Source: an uncultured Draconibacterium sp.
GTDB lineage: Bacteria > Bacteroidota > Bacteroidia > Bacteroidales > Prolixibacteraceae
Length of the DNA stretch: 64,000 nt
Assembly (NCBI GenBank): GCA_947492175.1
Contig: CANLMQ010000026.1
Span: forward strand, 18,039-82,038
Reading direction: 5' to 3'
Each line of letters starts with the position of its first letter. The stretch's first letter is position 1. The notes under the pieces are model-generated. The model was not told the origin of the DNA. It saw only the letters and a program-made list of their open reading frames with translations, and ran no database searches. A program made the position numbers and the translations under genes. Below are positions 7,410-17,072 of the stretch, piece after piece.

Positions 7410-9821
7410 TTATAAGCCTGACGCGAGTATTGCCGAAAGCGATGTATTTATTTTCTTTACTTTCTTTTCAACCGACAAAATAAGATCAGAAATCTCCAAC
7501 AGACTATCCTGATTTGCGGAGACTTTTTCCAGTTGTTTTAAATCCGCGTATAAATCGTCGGCTTTTATATGTTTACAAGGCGATGCCATTTTATGAGCTT
7601 CTTCCGAAATTTGTTGCCAGTTTTCAGTTTCCAAATCCTTTTTCATACTCTCAATCCCACTTTGTGAAGATCGAATAAAAACCTTTATCATTTCCTGCAT
7701 AAAACCACGATCTCCGTTGGTCAGCCGTTCAAGTTCTTTGAGATCAAACCCGGGGTTTTCAGGTTCAATCTTTTCCCTGTTTTTTAATGCTTCCAAAATA
7801 ATATCTAAAAGTTCGGCCTCGGCAAATGGTTTCGAAAGAAAATAGCTGATTCCCGCTTTTTTACAGATTTCTTTTTCTGCTTCGCTGTTTATGGTGGCCA
7901 GTGCAATCACAGTTACATCCGGTTTCTTTTCAGTTATCAATTTCGAAGCCTCAATTCCGTTTAAATCGGGCATTCGCAAATCCATCAGAATAATATCGAA
8001 TTCGTGTTCCAGAGCTATTTTTACGGCTTCTTTACCATTCTTTGCCTCCGTGTAATTTGTAAGTTCCCATTTTTCAAAAATTACTCGCAACAAATAGCGG
8101 TTGTATTCATCGTCATCTACGCCCAGAATTCGAAAATGTTTTACTTGCACCGGAACGACAAGATCTTCCTGTTTTGCCGGCTCAATTTTTTCAGGATTTC
8201 CCAATTGATAAGGAATATAAAACGACACATTTGTACCTTTTCCCAATTCACTGCTAATTGAAATCTCGCCCTTTTGCAACTCCACCAGTTTTTTTACAAT
8301 CGACAAGCCCAAGCCGGTACCACTGAATTTTCGTGTATAATCCGATTCTATTTGAACAAAATCCTCAAATATCAACTCCTGGTTTTCTTTCGAAATGCCA
8401 ATGCCTGTATCGATAACCTTAAATCTTAAACTAAACAGACTTTTGCTTATTTGTTTTGATTCGGCAATCAGTTCAACTTTCCCTTTTTCAGTAAACTTAA
8501 CAGCGTTTCCGATAATATTAATCAATACTTGTTTTAAACGAAACGGATCGCCTAATAGCGCAGCTGGCATTTTACTTTCAGAAGTATAAATCAACTCGAT
8601 ACCTTTAGCTGAAGCCTCCGGTTCAAGCAAAGCAAGAATTTCAGATATTATCTTTTCCGGGGCAAAATCAACAGTCGTAATTTTTAATTTATTTGCTTGT
8701 ATTTTCGAAAAATCGAGGGTATCATTTACCACCTCTTTTAAATGTTTGGAAGACTTTAGAAGAATGCCCAGTTTTTCATTCACTTGCCCACTGGTATTCA
8801 CGTTTAACAACTGCTCTGTTAACCCATGAATGGCATTTACCGGCGTTCTCATTTCGTGACTTACATTTGCCATAAAAACTTCTTTTGCCTGTGCCAGTTT
8901 TTCAGCTTCCTGTTTGGCATTGGTTAAAGCCTTTTCCACTTTCTTGGCTTTCCATAAATACCTGACAGACAACAGCAAGACAAAAAACAAAAGAATAACT
9001 GCCATTATTGAAAACGATAAAAGTCGTTTATAAATCAGCGTTGCAAGTCTGTCGGCCTCGTTATTCTTTTCAATAAGCCGGTCACGTTCTGCCGTTTCAA
9101 TTTGCGCAATAAGATTATTGAGCTTCCCGCTCACAAGGATATTTTGTTCGGTTAATTCCAACTCACGCCTGTTTTTTCGTTGTACCTGTTTCCTTAATCC
9201 GGTTTCCAACTCCTCAATTTCTTCCTTTATTTCTTCGTTCTCAACAGTTCGTTCAACATATGTTGTATCAATTCGAGTATAAGCAGTATCCTTTTTCCCA
9301 AAAATCTTTTTAAAAAATCCTTTCTTTTTGGGAGGCTCAACAAGTACTTTAACCTTTACTGTGTCAATTTCCTTCTTTTCCAGCATGGAATAAAGCTGGT
9401 TGAATTGCGATTGCTGATCGGTTTTTAATCTATTAATTTGTTTGATTTCTTCCAGTATTTTCAGTTTGCTTTCAACCAAATACTGAACAGAATCAAGCAA
9501 AATTGCATTAGTTCCCTCTTTCTCTTTCAATTCCGAGAAAACACCTATTCTTTCTTTCAGATGGCGATGTAAAGTATTAAAATTATCCAGGTCGGACAAA
9601 CTTCGTGTAAGGGTGTATATTTCAATAGAGTTTTCAAGCTCCAGTAAGTCAATTGAAATATCTTTGATAACAATTAATGCCTTGTCAGAACTGGCTTCAT
9701 TGTGAATTGAATTTACAATTTCTGTTAAACTTCTATAAACCAGTGTACCAGAAACCGCAACCGCCAAAGCAATAAAAATGGCTACTAACGTAATGTTTGT
9801 TTCAATTCCTGATTTCTTCAT
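7410..9821 (-). CDS. Hybrid histidine kinase with receiver and HPt domains
   Basis: The ATG at 9821 (MKKSGIETN) is preferred to an in-frame TTG three codons earlier, giving 803 residues. Order: transmembrane helix (~9-30), a large periplasmic helical sensor (~31-265) that includes a lysine/phenylalanine-rich patch PPKKKGFFKKIFGKK, a second transmembrane helix (~269-287), HisKA with H-box NVSHEMRTP (phospho-His 322), HATPase with N-box and G-boxes DTGIGIS and GTGLGLS, a receiver domain (~565-680, phospho-Asp 614 in LMDLRMPD), and an HPt domain (~695-790, His 743 in EEAHKMAS). This is a complete phosphorelay in one chain, presumably passing phosphate to the NtrC-type regulator encoded just downstream. 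Signal unknown; the sensor has no recognised ligand domain. Confidence 0.93.
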   Translation of the reverse strand: MKKSGIETNITLVAIFIALAVAVSGTLVYRSLTEIVNSIHNEASSDKALIVIKDISIDLLELENSIEIYTLTRSLSDLDNFNTLHRHLKERIGVFSELKEKEGTNAILLDSVQYLVESKLKILEEIKQINRLKTDQQSQFNQLYSMLEKKEIDTVKVKVLVEPPKKKGFFKKIFGKKDTAYTRIDTTYVERTVENEEIKEEIEELETGLRKQVQRKNRRELELTEQNILVSGKLNNLIAQIETAERDRLIEKNNEADRLATLIYKRLLSFSIMAVILLFFVLLLSVRYLWKAKKVEKALTNAKQEAEKLAQAKEVFMANVSHEMRTPVNAIHGLTEQLLNVNTSGQVNEKLGILLKSSKHLKEVVNDTLDFSKIQANKLKITTVDFAPEKIISEILALLEPEASAKGIELIYTSESKMPAALLGDPFRLKQVLINIIGNAVKFTEKGKVELIAESKQISKSLFSLRFKVIDTGIGISKENQELIFEDFVQIESDYTRKFSGTGLGLSIVKKLVELQKGEISISSELGKGTNVSFYIPYQLGNPEKIEPAKQEDLVVPVQVKHFRILGVDDDEYNRYLLRVIFEKWELTNYTEAKNGKEAVKIALEHEFDIILMDLRMPDLNGIEASKLITEKKPDVTVIALATINSEAEKEICKKAGISYFLSKPFAEAELLDIILEALKNREKIEPENPGFDLKELERLTNGDRGFMQEMIKVFIRSSQSGIESMKKDLETENWQQISEEAHKMASPCKHIKADDLYADLKQLEKVSANQDSLLEISDLILSVEKKVKKINTSLSAILASGL

Positions 9822-9932
9822 AATCAACAAGTATTATTCATACAAGTATAAATAATACAGGGTTACGAAAAAAATGTTACACAGTTTAAAGTTTGAATAA
9901 AAGTTGTTTAACCTTTTATCTATATATAAAAA

Positions 9933-9956
9933 ATGGGCTGCCTACTGGCAGCCCAT
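9933..9956 (-). terminator. Rho-independent terminator of the first SusCD operon
   Basis: TGGGCTGCC (9934-9942) pairs with GGCAGCCCA (9947-9955) across a TACT loop, and on the minus strand the stem runs into a TTTTTT stretch. It lies about 100 bases past the SusD stop codon and closes the minus-strand Sus operon. Confidence 0.85.
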
Positions 9957-10056
9957 AATTATTAACCTAACTAAACTAGTGGCCAAATTTGTCTGTTATA
10001 TACTTTTACCTATCCAATAATGTTTTTTATAAATAATCAGTACACTATTGACATTA

Positions 10057-11733
10057 CTAGTTGTATCCTGGATTTTGAACAAGCGCATTGTTTCCAGATA
10101 ATGCATTTTCAGGAACCGGGAAACGATGCAAATGAGTTGAATTGGAAGCTTCATGGTCCCACCAATCCTCTGTAACAAACATGTTCCAGCGAATCAGATC
10201 CATTCTTCTTCGTCCTTCTCCAAGGAATTCAATTCCCCATTCATCCACCAATCTGTATTTATCCAGATTCTCTGTTGATACTGGATCTGGATCATTTCCT
10301 TCTTCAAAATTGCGCACTTTGACTTCGTTAATTAAATCAGCAGCAGCTTGTTTCTCTCCTGCTCGGAATTTACACTCTGCCAACATATAGTATACCTCAG
10401 CCAAACGAATAACAGGATTGTCTGCCCCCCAACGTAATGCTTCATCAGCCAAATTAGGCATCGGTACTTTCACCAAACGAACACCTGTATTTTCTTCTCC
10501 ATGTGCCATGGTTGATGGCAAGGAAGCAACATCAGGATATTCATCGCCAACCTTTTTAAAGGTAGCCACCATATCAACAAAGTTGATTACTTCATTTTTA
10601 TACTCCTGTGTTCCATACGAAGTTCCATAAGGACTTACCTGTTCTCCAACAAGGAACATTCCTTCATATTTTCCTCCTCCTTTGTAAACGTATGGCCTTT
10701 TTCTTAAATCAGCATCGTTAAATTTTTCGAAAGGATTACCCAATTTAAATTCTTCGTAAATTTCTCCTGTTGGTTTACGCGAAGGTTGTAGGTGATAACC
10801 ATTCCAGGCACCACCATCCAGTCCGAAATATTTATAGGTTTCATAATGATAAAAGCGGTTCCACATCCAATCATACTCTAATTTATTAAATTCAGAAGGA
10901 GTTGACCATATAACCTCCGGAGATTCATTGTTAGAAAATCCATGAACGCCATTCCAGGTAGGATCTAAAGTATAAGAACCATATTTCCCATCAATAATAT
11001 CCTGGCAAATTTTTGCACATTCGTCATATTTATTTTCTCCAATATACGATTCTGCATTAAAATAAAGTTGTGCTAACATAGCAGCAGCGGCACCTTTTCG
11101 AAGTGCTCCTTCTTCATTTTCTCCAGATGTTTTTGCAGGCAAGCTGGGAATCGCTTCCAATAAGAGCTTCTCAATATGGTCGAAAGTTTCTTTATCCGTA
11201 CTTCGGGGTATATTTTCACCTTCGTTTGAAGTAAAAATTGGAAGTCCTCCAAAATAATCAAGTCCTCGCATATAAAAGTAAGCAATAAGAGTTTGAAGCT
11301 GCATTACATGAGCAGCCTTATCTTCTTCAGTTAAACCTACTGTACTATAATCAAGATTTTCCAAATCCTGTTTAGTATCAAGGGCCAAAGCCACTCCCAT
11401 AAGTGTACCACGCCATGTACCCCAAATCCAACCATCATTAACAGTCCATTCGTGATAATGGTAACGATAGTTTTCACCTCCATTATACCAGTGCGGTCCT
11501 TTTGTTGTAATTGCCCATTGGTCGGCAGTCATTTCCTGCAACTGCCACCTGTCGTATTGCACATACCAGCGGGCATGTGTAAAAGAACGATATAAAGCAG
11601 CTTTTACATCCTGCTCAGTTTTAAAGAAAGTTTCCGGTACAACAGCATCATACCACACCTCTTCCAAATCGGTACAGGCTACTCCGGAAAACAATAAAAT
11701 GATGAGTAATAAGCTATATGATTTAATTTTCAT
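10057..11733 (-). CDS. SusD/RagB family nutrient-binding outer-membrane lipoprotein
   Basis: A 558-residue protein with a lipoprotein signal peptide (LLLIILLFSGVAC, lipidated Cys at about residue 20), so it is surface-anchored. The N-terminal TPR-like helical domain and the C-terminal RagB/SusD block (LAEVYYMLAECKFRAGEKQAAADLINEVKVRN, then WGIEFLGEGRRRMDLIRWN, and final VQNPGYN) are typical and full length. It forms the lid of the SusC transporter encoded 18 bases upstream. Many tryptophans in the central part (WYNGGENYRYHYHEW, WNGYHLQPSR) suit a carbohydrate-binding face. The substrate is unknown because no glycosidase gene is present in this locus. Confidence 0.93.
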   Translation of the reverse strand: MKIKSYSLLLIILLFSGVACTDLEEVWYDAVVPETFFKTEQDVKAALYRSFTHARWYVQYDRWQLQEMTADQWAITTKGPHWYNGGENYRYHYHEWTVNDGWIWGTWRGTLMGVALALDTKQDLENLDYSTVGLTEEDKAAHVMQLQTLIAYFYMRGLDYFGGLPIFTSNEGENIPRSTDKETFDHIEKLLLEAIPSLPAKTSGENEEGALRKGAAAAMLAQLYFNAESYIGENKYDECAKICQDIIDGKYGSYTLDPTWNGVHGFSNNESPEVIWSTPSEFNKLEYDWMWNRFYHYETYKYFGLDGGAWNGYHLQPSRKPTGEIYEEFKLGNPFEKFNDADLRKRPYVYKGGGKYEGMFLVGEQVSPYGTSYGTQEYKNEVINFVDMVATFKKVGDEYPDVASLPSTMAHGEENTGVRLVKVPMPNLADEALRWGADNPVIRLAEVYYMLAECKFRAGEKQAAADLINEVKVRNFEEGNDPDPVSTENLDKYRLVDEWGIEFLGEGRRRMDLIRWNMFVTEDWWDHEASNSTHLHRFPVPENALSGNNALVQNPGYN

Positions 11734-11751
11734 AACAATTCGATTTTAAGG

Positions 11752-14700
11752 TTAGAAAGTTAGTTGTACTCCTAATGTCCAGGTACGGGTACGCGGATAT
11801 ATGTTATTATGCCATTCGAACCCCGGATCTAAACCATTAATGTTCGATTCAGGATCCATTCCCGAATAAGAAGTAATCGTAAATAAGTCTCTTCCGGTTA
11901 CATATACATTCGCATTTTGCAACCATCCAATATTGTGTGTATCAAACCTGTAACGCAGTGTTAAAGCTTTCAATTTAATAAAATCACCATCCTCTATCCA
12001 GTAATCGCAAAGTTCTTTTTCGCCAGTAACATTTTTATTTTTATCAAAAGCATGTGCCAGTACGTTTTGCTCCTCCACATTTGGCAAACCATAGTACATA
12101 TCGATTGTATTATAAATATCGTGTCCTAACCAACTTGTAAAGAAAGCTTCCAATTCGAAATTTTTGTATACAACTGTATTGTTCCACGACATTTGAACGA
12201 TAGGAATTGCGTTTCCAACAAAAGCTTTGTCGTCGTTTGTTTTTGTTTGTTCAGTTACATCGAAAGCATTCCCCTCTTTGTCATATAACATCCAGTTCCC
12301 TTCCTCAGTAAATCCTGCAAATTGCCAAACATAAAATTTTCCAATATCTTGTCCGGGGAACAAACGAACCGCATTACCCGGAGAACCAGGAGCCGGGAAG
12401 CCTACCCTATCCCAATAAGTTTGACTACCCCAAAGCGATTCTAAAGTGGATTTATTGTGCGAGATTCGGAACGTTGTTGAATAATCCAAGTTATTTGTAC
12501 TAACAGCATTGTAGTTTAACTCTGCTTCCCAACCTTTATTCCGTAAACTCCCTACATTCATTGTAGTTTTATCGTGTACTGCTGGCGGTACTGATACCGA
12601 AATATCATAAATCATTTTATCAACCTTACGGTCATACAAATCAAATTTACCGGTAAGTCTATTGTCGAATAATCCGAAATCAACACCTACGTTAAACTCT
12701 TTTTTCTCTTCCCACTGAAGGTTTTTGTTTTGATTGTGTGCCGAACCATAGGTATAAATCCACTTATCATCAACCAGCCACCAAGTATCAGACTGATACA
12801 TACGTGTAGCAACACCTGGAGAAAAACTTTGATTACCTGTTACACCATAACCACCACGAAGTTTCAAATCACTAACTATATTAACGTTATCCATAAATGA
12901 TTCGTCACTGATTCTCCATCCTGCAGAAGCTGCTGGGAAAAATCCCCATCTGTGGTCTTTGAAAAATTTAGATGATCCTTCGTAACGTCCGCTTAGCGAA
13001 AGAATATACTTTTCGCGGAAAGTATAGTTTGCTCTTCCAAAGAAAGCAATTAAACGTTCCCTTGGATTTTTCCATGAGCCCATTTCGGCTTTCCCTTCCG
13101 AAAGGAAAGTACCTTTACTCATATCCCATGCTTTAATACCATCAACAGGGAAATCATAATTGGTCATATCGAAACCATCAGCATTAAACTCCTGGAAACT
13201 ATAACCAACTACAGCATTAATGCTGTGATCTCCAAAACTGTTGATATATTTCGCCAACCATTCGAAGGTTTTGTCATTGCTTCGTCCGTATGCCTGACGA
13301 GCTCGACCAGCTCTTGCATTATCCAACGATTCTTTGTGTTGCGCCGATACATAGAGTATATTTCGATACTCGTTCGATCGGTGTGCAAGCATCGCCTGAG
13401 TACTGAGATTATCTGTAAGATTAAGCTTCAGAGTAACGTCGCCAAGAAAATTATTTGTATATCCCTGGTCATCACGCAATTTAACATCGGCAATCGGATT
13501 GTAATATTCCCAACCACCTGTCCATACATTGAGTCCGTGTACCTTAGAATTGTCGTATGCAGGTTGTGTTGGATTTAATTTTAAGGCCATATTGAAAATA
13601 CCATTGTGAGAACGTTCACTTTCTGTTTTTCGGTAATCGGCATGTGCAATAATCTCTGCTAAACCATCGATTAAAGTAAAGTTTGCATTAATCCTACCGC
13701 CCATTTCTTTTCTTTTGTCTCCAATGGCTATACCTTCCTGATCAGTTGAAAGAATAGTAGCATAAATTCGAGATGTTTCTGAACCACCACTAAGATTAAT
13801 ATGATGACGTTGACTAAATGGATTTTTAACAGTTACTTCATTATACCAATCGGTAGTTTCGCCGTAATCTGTTCCAAGATCATTTGCCATAAATTTTTCA
13901 GCCGATAATACTTCTGGTTTTCTACGGATCGTTTCAGTAGTAAACTCTGAAGTATAAGTAAGACGAATTTTACCGGCTTTTGCCGATTTCGTGGTGATTA
14001 AGATTACACCACCTGCTGCACGTGTACCATAAATTGCACCAGCAGAAGCATCTTTCAAAACATCAATAGATTCAATGTCTTCACGGCTAACAGAATTTAA
14101 ACTTCCACCGGGGACACCATCAATAACAATTAAAGGACCTTGTCCTGCTTTAACCGAAGCAACACCTCGCAATTGAACAGATGTTCCTGCATTCGGACTG
14201 GTTCCATTAGTTGATTGAATACTCAAACCGGTTACTTTTCCCTGCATACCAATCAATGGATTTCCCGAACCTCCGGGAATTAAATCTTTCGATTTTACAG
14301 TAGTTATTGAACTTGTAACTTCTTTTTTCTCAAGTGTACCATAACCCACAACTACCACTTCTGCAACATCAATGGCATCGGCAAGCATAGTAACATTTAT
14401 TGTAGTTTGACTACCAATTACAACTTCCTGTGTTTCCATTCCTACAAATGAATACAACAAAGCAGCACCTGCCGGAACTTTTGGAAGATTGTATTTCCCT
14501 TCAAAATCGGTAATTGTACCATTAGTTGTTCCCTTAACTACAATAGTTACACCGGGTAAGGGCACTCCTTCAATATCGGTAACAATACCCGAAATACTTT
14601 TCAGTTGTTGATTTTGAGGTAACTCAATATTATCCTTAGTAATGACAATGTTCTTGTTCATTACACGATACGTTAGTCCTGTACCGGTAAGTACTTCTGT

Positions 14701-14994
14701 CAGGATTTCATCAACATATGCATTTGAAAAAACAGCATTTACAGTTTTACTCTTCGGAAGGTGTTCGTTTTTATAAAAAACATCGAATTCTGTTTGGTTT
14801 TGAATAGATTGAAAAACGTTTTCAAGACTTGCATTTTGCAAATCCATGTTAATTTTTGCTGTTTGAGAATAAACACTTGCCGAAACACTAAAAAGACCGA
14901 CAAGCATTAAAATTAAAGTAAGTCTCATAATAAGAAACAGTTTTTTCCACTTTCTTCGTTCAGGAAGAAATAGCGCAATTAGTTTTTTTTTCAT
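11752..14994 (-). CDS. SusC/RagA TonB-dependent transporter with STN signalling domain
   Basis: A 1080-residue outer-membrane transporter. After a long N-terminal basic stretch and hydrophobic signal (about residues 20-42) come an STN domain (~48-120, NMDLQNASLENVFQSIQNQTEF), a carboxypeptidase-regulatory-like domain (~132-215, GIVTDIEGVPLPGVTIVVKG), the plug with the SusC signature (IDVLKDASAGAIYGTRAAGGVILITTK) and a long beta-barrel ending in an aromatic terminal strand (WTLGVQLTF). The STN domain indicates signal transfer to the FecR protein and ECF sigma factor encoded just upstream. It imports an oligosaccharide or similar ligand with the SusD partner. Confidence 0.95.
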   Translation of the reverse strand: MKKKLIALFLPERRKWKKLFLIMRLTLILMLVGLFSVSASVYSQTAKINMDLQNASLENVFQSIQNQTEFDVFYKNEHLPKSKTVNAVFSNAYVDEILTEVLTGTGLTYRVMNKNIVITKDNIELPQNQQLKSISGIVTDIEGVPLPGVTIVVKGTTNGTITDFEGKYNLPKVPAGAALLYSFVGMETQEVVIGSQTTINVTMLADAIDVAEVVVVGYGTLEKKEVTSSITTVKSKDLIPGGSGNPLIGMQGKVTGLSIQSTNGTSPNAGTSVQLRGVASVKAGQGPLIVIDGVPGGSLNSVSREDIESIDVLKDASAGAIYGTRAAGGVILITTKSAKAGKIRLTYTSEFTTETIRRKPEVLSAEKFMANDLGTDYGETTDWYNEVTVKNPFSQRHHINLSGGSETSRIYATILSTDQEGIAIGDKRKEMGGRINANFTLIDGLAEIIAHADYRKTESERSHNGIFNMALKLNPTQPAYDNSKVHGLNVWTGGWEYYNPIADVKLRDDQGYTNNFLGDVTLKLNLTDNLSTQAMLAHRSNEYRNILYVSAQHKESLDNARAGRARQAYGRSNDKTFEWLAKYINSFGDHSINAVVGYSFQEFNADGFDMTNYDFPVDGIKAWDMSKGTFLSEGKAEMGSWKNPRERLIAFFGRANYTFREKYILSLSGRYEGSSKFFKDHRWGFFPAASAGWRISDESFMDNVNIVSDLKLRGGYGVTGNQSFSPGVATRMYQSDTWWLVDDKWIYTYGSAHNQNKNLQWEEKKEFNVGVDFGLFDNRLTGKFDLYDRKVDKMIYDISVSVPPAVHDKTTMNVGSLRNKGWEAELNYNAVSTNNLDYSTTFRISHNKSTLESLWGSQTYWDRVGFPAPGSPGNAVRLFPGQDIGKFYVWQFAGFTEEGNWMLYDKEGNAFDVTEQTKTNDDKAFVGNAIPIVQMSWNNTVVYKNFELEAFFTSWLGHDIYNTIDMYYGLPNVEEQNVLAHAFDKNKNVTGEKELCDYWIEDGDFIKLKALTLRYRFDTHNIGWLQNANVYVTGRDLFTITSYSGMDPESNINGLDPGFEWHNNIYPRTRTWTLGVQLTF

Positions 14995-15133
14995 AGTTTC
15001 GCTACGATTTAAGTTTATAAATCAAAAAAATTACTTGTAATGATTAACGGGAAGTATGTGGCGTATTTCCCGTTTTCTTTTAAAATAGAATTACGTTTTA
15101 TTTCATTGGCAGAATAAGTTTAGTTAGTTTATT

Positions 15134-16135
15134 TCATTTTTTAATTCGTTCTATTACAATATGGTCTTTATCAACACTGTACGTTATTGGTATTAATTCA
15201 CTAATAATTTCAAAATGTTGTTCTATTGGTTTATGTTTTCTCAATACACCAGAGATATATTGATATTTTAAATCTTCCTCAACATATTGAATATCTACAT
15301 CCCACCAGCGCTCCATAATTTTGAATATTTTACTTACCGATTCGTTTCTAAATTCGAAACGTCCTTCGTGCCAGGCTGTGTAAATATCAAAGTCTTTCTC
15401 ACCTATTAAAATCTCAGCTGTTTCAGTATAAAATGTCGATTGCTGACCAGGTTTCAAATCCCTGAAAAAATTACCTGACAAAATTTTCACTTTACCTTCA
15501 ACCAATGTAGTTTCAATAATCTTATCCTCTGGATACTCGCATATATTAAATTGTGTACCGGTTACTTTAACTGTATGATTTCCTGTTTTTACTAAAAACG
15601 GATTTTTTTCGTTTGAAGCAACTTCAAAATAAGCCTCACCCTGCAACTCAATTTTTCTTGTTCTGTCGGTAAAATCAGAAGGAAATGTAAGTTTCGAATC
15701 AGCATTTAACCAGACATGAGTCCCGTCTGCCAAAAATATTTCCTTTATCTGACCTTTTATAGATTCTACTGTTTTCAGCTCAACACTCCTATCATGCTTT
15801 CCATCCAAATAGAAATAATGACCCATCCAACCAACTCCTAAGGCCAGAACCAGCATGGCAGCAATTCGTATAAATTCCTTTAATCTTTGTGATTTTAACT
15901 GGCGAATTGAAATCTTTTGCTCAAGTAAATGCCACTGTTCAATTTCTATATCATTTAATTTTTCTGAGTTTAACAGTGCTGTCTCCCACAAATCTTTTTC
16001 AGTAAACAATTTTTTGCGGTTTCCGGGATGTTCTTTTAACCAGCTTAACACCTCCTTGCTCTCCTCTTCACTTGCATTTGCCTGAATAAAATGCAAAGTA
16101 GCCTGTTCTATATTTTCAGGTATTTTGTCCTTCAT
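15134..16135 (-). CDS. FecR-family anti-sigma factor
   Basis: A 333-residue single-pass inner-membrane protein. The N-terminal cytoplasmic part (1-84) holds the sigma-binding helices; a transmembrane segment follows (~85-105, IRIAAMLVLALGVGWMG). The periplasmic FecR domain (~130-230) shows the family core IFLADGTHVWLNADSKLTFPSDF, IELQGEAYFEVA and VKVTGTQFNICEYPEDK, and a C-terminal DUF4974-type domain includes ISGVLRKHKPIEQHFEII. It should hold the ECF sigma factor encoded 44 bases upstream until the STN domain of the adjacent SusC reports ligand. The gene order sigma, FecR, SusC, SusD is the standard trans-envelope arrangement. Confidence 0.93.
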   Translation of the reverse strand: MKDKIPENIEQATLHFIQANASEEESKEVLSWLKEHPGNRKKLFTEKDLWETALLNSEKLNDIEIEQWHLLEQKISIRQLKSQRLKEFIRIAAMLVLALGVGWMGHYFYLDGKHDRSVELKTVESIKGQIKEIFLADGTHVWLNADSKLTFPSDFTDRTRKIELQGEAYFEVASNEKNPFLVKTGNHTVKVTGTQFNICEYPEDKIIETTLVEGKVKILSGNFFRDLKPGQQSTFYTETAEILIGEKDFDIYTAWHEGRFEFRNESVSKIFKIMERWWDVDIQYVEEDLKYQYISGVLRKHKPIEQHFEIISELIPITYSVDKDHIVIERIKK

Positions 16136-16179
16136 TACTAATACGAGTATTTAACAAGGTGGCAACCCTACCCCTGTTT

Positions 16180-16767
16180 TTAATTTTTATGAAAAAAAAG
16201 TGAAAAAAGAATGGTAGAAAAATCTTTAAACTCCTGCCGAAATAGCTTTAAAGCTTTTGAAATATGCTTCTCCACTGATTTTACTGACAAACCGTACTTT
16301 TCTGCTATCTCCTTATTAGACATTCCATTAGTACGACTCTCGTTAAATACCGCTGCACATTTGGGAGGTAAAGTTTTTATGGTTTTTTGGATGCGGTCCT
16401 TTATGTCAAACTCAAGAATACTTTTTTCTGATTTTAAAAAGAAATTTAGTTCTTCCTGCTGTAGTTCTAAATGTATTTCGCTCTGATGATTTAAACGAAG
16501 CTGTTCTTTTTGATAATGTTTGTAGCATTTATTTTTAATGATCGTAAAAAGAAATGCAGATATTGAAGTTTGAACACTTAGTTTTCGACGATTTTGCCAT
16601 AATTCAAAAAAGCAATCCTGAACAAAATCTTTAGCCAGTTCTTCATCAACAAACTTTTGGGCGAAAATAAATAATCGCTGAAAATATTCAGAAAATAGGT
16701 TATGAAATGCGTTGGTATTACCTTCAATTATACCATTGATAATTTTATTTTCACGTTTTGTTAGCAT
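16180..16767 (-). CDS. RNA polymerase ECF sigma factor
   Basis: I place the start at the ATG at 16767 (MLTKRENKIINGI), giving 195 residues; the open frame extends 23 codons further upstream but that stretch (MFKCFVFIKSKYIYCKRN) is not sigma-like. Region 2 is visible as FHNLFSEYFQRLFIFAQKFVDEELAKDFVQDCFFELW and region 4 as TLPPKCAAVFNESRTNGMSNKEIAEKYGLSVKSVEKHISKALK with its helix-turn-helix. It belongs to the Bacteroidota ECF group paired with FecR. It should direct transcription of the adjacent SusC/SusD pair. Confidence 0.92.
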   Translation of the reverse strand: MLTKRENKIINGIIEGNTNAFHNLFSEYFQRLFIFAQKFVDEELAKDFVQDCFFELWQNRRKLSVQTSISAFLFTIIKNKCYKHYQKEQLRLNHQSEIHLELQQEELNFFLKSEKSILEFDIKDRIQKTIKTLPPKCAAVFNESRTNGMSNKEIAEKYGLSVKSVEKHISKALKLFRQEFKDFSTILFSLFFHKN

Positions 16768-17072
16768 AAAAAAGTGGAAGAAATTCCGCTTGCAATATAT
16801 ATATTTTGATTTGATAAAAACAAAACATTTAAACACAACTCCTTACTTTTTAAACTCACTCTTGGGTAACTTTTTCAATTCAACCTACTTATATTGCAAA
16901 TCCTCTTTTATCAAGAATTCGGTTATACAACCTAAAAATTAAACCTTTGCATTCCCAAATGGATAAATACGCTTATTTGATGGTCAATCCAATTAATAAA
17001 TTACTTTTGTGCCCCGAAAGCCACAATTCATTCTAACGTTATTCAGAAACGATTAACAAATAAAATCGTTAT

